Source of the DNA: Brucella daejeonensis
Lineage (GTDB): Bacteria > Pseudomonadota > Alphaproteobacteria > Rhizobiales > Rhizobiaceae
Length of the DNA: 64,000 nt
Reading direction: 5' to 3'
Assembly: GCF_014199265.1 (NCBI RefSeq)
Contig: NZ_JACIJG010000011.1
Span: forward strand, 62,001-126,000
Within the stretch, counting starts at the first letter, position 1. Every line of letters begins with the position of its first letter. The notes under the pieces were generated by a model that was given only the letters and a program-made list of their open reading frames with translations, searched no databases and had not been told where the DNA came from. A program made the position numbers and the translations under genes. This document shows, piece after piece, positions 60,858 to 64,000 of the stretch.

Positions 60858-61862
60858 TCAACGCCCATCTTGTCCGAAAACCGGCTCTCCGCTTTTCGGG
60901 ATGCGCTTTGGATCGGAGAACCATACAAGCCCGCGCTGTAGAGCAATGAACAGGAACAGCAATATACCGATTGCAATTTTCGTCCACCACGAAGACAGCG
61001 TACCGTCAAAAACAATGTAGGTCTGGATCAGCCCCTGTATGAGAATGCCGACGAATGTTCCGGCCACAAGGCCCGCGCCGCCTGTCAGAAGCGTTCCGCC
61101 GATCACGACCGAGGCGATGGCATCCAGTTCCACCCCCACCGTCGCCAGCGAATAGCCGGACGAGGTGTAGAGCGTATAGACGATCCCGGCGAGGCCCGAA
61201 AGGAGACCGGACATCGTATAGATGCCGATGGTCGTGCGGCCGATGGGAACGCCCATCAGTTCCGCCGATTGCTGGTTGCCGCCAAGCGCATAGATATTGG
61301 CGCCGAAGCGCGTGCGGTGGGCGACGATGCCGCCGACGATGAAGACGGCCAGCATCAGCATGGCGATGAATGACAGCCTGCCGCCGCCGGGAAGCCGGAA
61401 ATAAAGCCCCTGCAACGTGTCGAGAAAGGGGTGGGAGATCGGTACGGATTGCGTCGAGATGAGAAAGGCCGCGCCGCGCGCCAGAAACATGCCCGCGAGC
61501 GTGGCTACGAAGGGCGGAATGTTGAGGAAATGGATCATCATGCCCATCCATGCCCCAAACAGGGCGGCGATGGCCAGAATGAGTCCGAAAGCGACGAGCG
61601 GGTGCACTCCGAGTTGGCCGACGAGGACGGCCACGAAGACGCTGGTGAAAGCGATGACCGAACCGACCGAAAGGTCGATGCCGCCGGAGAGAATGACGAA
61701 TGTCATGCCGACGGCGGCGATGCCGAGAAAGGCGTTGTCGGTCAGGAGATTGCCGATCACCCGCGTCGAAAGCATGTTCGGAAACTGGGCGACGCAGATC
61801 GCATAGGCGAGCAGGAAGATTGCGACCGTGGTCAGGAACGGGAGATTGCGAAGCGCTCTCAT
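60858..61862 (-). CDS. Sugar ABC transporter permease YjfF-like, with repeat-derived tail
   Basis: A 334-residue CUT2 permease (about nine helices): GIAAVGMTFVILSGGIDLSVGSVIAF is the signature, with NIYALGGNQQSAELMGVPIGRTTIGIYTMSG the second. It resembles YjfF of the galactofuranose transporter. The last about 16 residues (KRIPKSGEPVFGQDGR) are translated from a RIME-like intergenic repeat (60862-60905), not normal permease sequence. Its ATG overlaps the stop of the upstream permease gene by 4 nt. Confidence 0.88.
   Translation of the reverse strand: MRALRNLPFLTTVAIFLLAYAICVAQFPNMLSTRVIGNLLTDNAFLGIAAVGMTFVILSGGIDLSVGSVIAFTSVFVAVLVGQLGVHPLVAFGLILAIAALFGAWMGMMIHFLNIPPFVATLAGMFLARGAAFLISTQSVPISHPFLDTLQGLYFRLPGGGRLSFIAMLMLAVFIVGGIVAHRTRFGANIYALGGNQQSAELMGVPIGRTTIGIYTMSGLLSGLAGIVYTLYTSSGYSLATVGVELDAIASVVIGGTLLTGGAGLVAGTFVGILIQGLIQTYIVFDGTLSSWWTKIAIGILLFLFIALQRGLVWFSDPKRIPKSGEPVFGQDGR
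60862..60908. repeat. RIME-like repeat translated into the permease C-terminus
   Basis: On the reverse strand: AAGCGCATCCCGAAAAGCGG then AGAGCCGGTTTTCGGACAAG and ATGGGCG, the same core as the elements at 2664 and 12911. It is in frame with the yjfF-like gene up to its stop codon. Confidence 0.8.
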
Positions 61863-62902
61863 TGCTGTGCTCCCTGTTGCGTGCGGCCTGCTCCGGCAGT
61901 TCTCGTTTCATTGCGTTCGGAACGCAGGAAGGCAAGAAGCTGGATAATCGCGGGCGACTGGAAGGTGAGCACGATCACGATGATCACCGCCTTGATGATG
62001 AGGTTGAATTCCGGCGGAAAGCCCGCCATCAGGATGCCGGTATTGATTGCCTGGATGATGAGCGCGCCCAGCAGCGAAGCCATGATGGAAAACCGCCCGC
62101 CATTGAGCGAGGTGCCGCCGATGACGACCGCCAGAATGGCGTCGAGTTCCAGCCACAGGCCGGCATTGTTGGCATCCGCGCCGCGAATGTCGGCGGCGGC
62201 GATCAGACCGGCAAGGGCAGCGCCAACGCCCGACACGGCATAGACGCTGAAAAGCAGGAAGCGCGCCTTCACGCCCGCCAGCATCGCCGCGCGGCGGTTG
62301 ATGCCGGTCGCTTCGATCAGAAAGCCAAGCGCGCTGGAGCGGACGGCAAGACCCACCGCAAGACCGGCGGCAAGCCAGATCAACACCGGAACGGGTATGC
62401 CGAAGAAGGAACCGGAGCCGAGGGCAGCAAAGGAATCGCTGTTGAAGGTGAGGATTGCGCCTTCGGTTACAAGCTGGGCGATGCCGCGTCCGGCGACCAT
62501 CAGGATCAGTGTCGCGATGATCGGCTGAATGTCGAAGACGGCGACCAGAAAGCCGTTCCAGAGGCCGCAGAGAAGGCCAATGCCGAGCGCTGCCGGGATG
62601 ACGATGGCAAGCGGGTATCCTGCGACGATGAGCGATGCGGCGAAAGCGCCGCTGATCGCCATGACCGCGCCGACGGAAAGGTCGATGCCGCGGGTCGCGA
62701 TGACCAGCGTCATGCCAACGGCCAGAATGGCGACGGGCGCGGCCCGCACCAGAATGTCGATCAGGCTGCCATAGAGCCGTCCGTTCTGGAACGAGATGTC
62801 GAGAAAACCGGGCGAGATGACGGTATTTGCAATCAGAATGAGAGCGAGAGCGGCCAGTTGCGGCGCCAGTCTTTTGAATTTCCGTGCGATACGGGCGATC
62901 AT
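61859..62902 (-). CDS. Sugar ABC transporter permease YtfT-like
   Basis: A 347-residue CUT2 permease: NTVISPGFLDISFQNGRLYGSLIDILVRAAPVAILAVGMTLVIATRGIDLSVGAVMAISGAF contains the family's GIDLSVG motif, and GVKARFLLFSVYAVSGVGAALAGL and VVIGGTSLNGGRFS are further landmarks. Together with the second permease it forms a heterodimeric channel like YtfT-YjfF. Four-base overlaps on both sides show a coupled operon. Confidence 0.89.
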   Translation of the reverse strand: MIARIARKFKRLAPQLAALALILIANTVISPGFLDISFQNGRLYGSLIDILVRAAPVAILAVGMTLVIATRGIDLSVGAVMAISGAFAASLIVAGYPLAIVIPAALGIGLLCGLWNGFLVAVFDIQPIIATLILMVAGRGIAQLVTEGAILTFNSDSFAALGSGSFFGIPVPVLIWLAAGLAVGLAVRSSALGFLIEATGINRRAAMLAGVKARFLLFSVYAVSGVGAALAGLIAAADIRGADANNAGLWLELDAILAVVIGGTSLNGGRFSIMASLLGALIIQAINTGILMAGFPPEFNLIIKAVIIVIVLTFQSPAIIQLLAFLRSERNETRTAGAGRTQQGAQQ

Positions 62903-64000
62903 GCTGCGGCTTCCTTTTCGCTTCCCGTCTCCGCGATTGCGCGCACGATATTGTCGGCGGTGATTTCCTCGCCCTTCAGTTCCGCCACATGGCGGCGGTC
63001 GGACAGGACGATGACGCGATTGGCAACCGCCGCCAGTTCCTCGAATTCGGACGAGATGATTACCAGCGACAAGCCTTCGGCGCAGAGTTCGCCGATCAGC
63101 TTCAGGATTTCGGCGTGGGCGCCGATATCGATGCCGCGTGTCGGCTCGTCGAGGATGAGCAGGCGCGGATCGGTGGCGAGCCAGCGCGCCAGGATCGCCT
63201 TCTGCTGATTGCCGCCGGACAGGAACTTGATCGGCCTGTCGGGATCGGGCGGGCGGATGTCGAGCGCCTTGATGTAACGTTGCGCGAGGGCCGTCTTGTC
63301 GCGCGACGAGAGCGGCCTCGACCAGCCGCGCTTGGCCTGAACGGCAAGCGCGATGTTTTCCGCCACCGAGAAATCCCCGATGATGCCATCGGTCTTGCGT
63401 TCCTCCGGGCAGAAGGCGAAGCGTTCGGTAATTGCCGCCACGGGCGAGGGCAGCCGCTTTTCCTCTCCGTCGACGGTGAGCCTGCCGCTATCGGCTTCAT
63501 CGACGCCGAACATCAAAAGCGCGGTTTCGGTACGACCCGAGCCGAGCAGCCCCGCAATGCCGACGGCTTCGCCGGGCCTGATCGAAAGATCGAACGGCGC
63601 GACGCTGCCTTTTTTTCCGAAGCTGGAAAAGCTGATCGGCGCGGTCGTGTCGTCACCGACTTCCTCGGTCAGCGGGCGGCGCACGGTTTCCTGCAACTGG
63701 TGGCCGAGCATCATGGAAATGAGGTCGGCGCGCGGCAGTTGCGACAGTGTGCGGGCGCCGACCAGCCGTCCGTTGCGCAGCACGGTGGCGCTGTCGGCAA
63801 TGGCGTAGACCTGATCGAGAAAATGCGTGATGACGATGATGCCGAGACCTTCGGCCTTCAACTGGCGCAGGACTTCGAACAGCATCTCCACTTCGCGCGC
63901 GTCGAGACTGGCGGTGGGTTCGTCCAGCACCAGCACCTTGCCGGAAAGATCGACGGCACGCGCAATCGCGATGATCTGGCGGATGGCGACCGAATAGGCC
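62899..64000 (-). CDS. Sugar ABC transporter ATPase YtfR-like, 5' part beyond the window
   Basis: The C-terminal roughly 367 residues of a two-domain CUT2 ATPase (usually about 500). The visible part begins just before the first Walker B, with YSVAIRQIIAIARAVDLSGK then VLVLDEPTASLDAREVEML, followed by the linker. The second ATPase domain has the degenerate Walker A GLLGSGRTET and the signature FLSGGNQQKAILARWLA and LLILDEPTRGID. The frame runs open to the window end; the GTG at 63936 is internal, not a start. Overlaps the ytfT-like gene by 4 nt. Confidence 0.9.
   Translation of the reverse strand, partial: AYSVAIRQIIAIARAVDLSGKVLVLDEPTASLDAREVEMLFEVLRQLKAEGLGIIVITHFLDQVYAIADSATVLRNGRLVGARTLSQLPRADLISMMLGHQLQETVRRPLTEEVGDDTTAPISFSSFGKKGSVAPFDLSIRPGEAVGIAGLLGSGRTETALLMFGVDEADSGRLTVDGEEKRLPSPVAAITERFAFCPEERKTDGIIGDFSVAENIALAVQAKRGWSRPLSSRDKTALAQRYIKALDIRPPDPDRPIKFLSGGNQQKAILARWLATDPRLLILDEPTRGIDIGAHAEILKLIGELCAEGLSLVIISSEFEELAAVANRVIVLSDRRHVAELKGEEITADNIVRAIAETGSEKEAAA

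Noticed and set aside
1-64000. tRNA, rRNA or known riboswitch
   Set aside because: I looked for cloverleaf-like clusters and for SAM, TPP, cobalamin and FMN motifs near metQ, the ThDP gene and the COG0523 GTPase, and saw none; an infernal/tRNAscan search would be decisive.

Overview
This window is a gene-dense, roughly 60% GC stretch of an alphaproteobacterial genome, almost certainly Brucella or a very close relative (Brucella/Ochrobactrum group, Rhizobiales). The basis is the D-aminopeptidase gene at 58090, whose product matches the Ochrobactrum anthropi DAP enzyme along nearly its whole length as I remember it; the rpmH-rnpA-yidC-engB-argB-dapD-dapE order; octamer tandem repeats of the kind used for Brucella strain typing; and many short palindromic and RIME-like intergenic repeats. 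The assignment was made by reading, with no database search.

Layout. 1-16 kb is mostly housekeeping: dapE (cut by the window start), dapD, a LOG phosphoribohydrolase, a HAD nucleotidase, argB, engB, yidC, rnpA and rpmH, then two DUF1801 proteins, a RidA protein, a DUF4105 membrane protein and the MsrPQ periplasmic methionine sulfoxide repair pair. An AT-rich orphan ORF sits between yidC and engB. 16-24 kb holds an esterase, a probable zinc-responsive pair (His-rich COG0523 GTPase plus WD40 protein), a creatininase-family hydrolase, MarR and LacI regulators, a D-2-hydroxyacid dehydrogenase and a class I glutamine amidotransferase. Two nearly identical 8-bp-repeat cassettes lie at the two convergent gene junctions here. 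24-30 kb has a MITE-like element, an SDR, a GGDEF-EAL protein, a FeeM/AHL-synthase-like acyltransferase, a tandem array of CTAG-ended palindromes and a cytochrome oxidase subunit IV.

30-42 kb carries the three-gene proton-pumping transhydrogenase (pntAA-pntAB-pntB), a SAF-domain dehydrogenase, a HAD phosphatase, a MaoC hydratase, an alpha/beta hydrolase, rpsU, a TPR lipoprotein, a VOC protein and a methionine ABC transporter (metQ, metN, metI). 42-50 kb is a LIV-type ABC transporter operon ending in a GMC oxidoreductase, with a divergent LysR regulator. 50-60 kb holds an Lrp regulator divergent from a 1016-residue fusion (APH-like kinase, M23 peptidase, class III aminotransferase/phospho-lyase), an orphan polar amino acid binding protein, a ThDP enzyme, a DUF72 protein, D-aminopeptidase and OsmC. 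60-64 kb is a GntR regulator with a CUT2 sugar ABC transporter resembling galactofuranose YtfRT-YjfF, cut by the window end.

Functionally the window combines core metabolism (lysine and arginine synthesis, membrane insertion, RNase P, NADPH supply) with several uptake and catabolic modules, each beside its own regulator. The most unusual content is the intergenic repeat landscape, whose elements repeatedly abut or supply stop codons and in one case the C-terminal tail of a permease, and the tripartite kinase-M23-lyase fusion.
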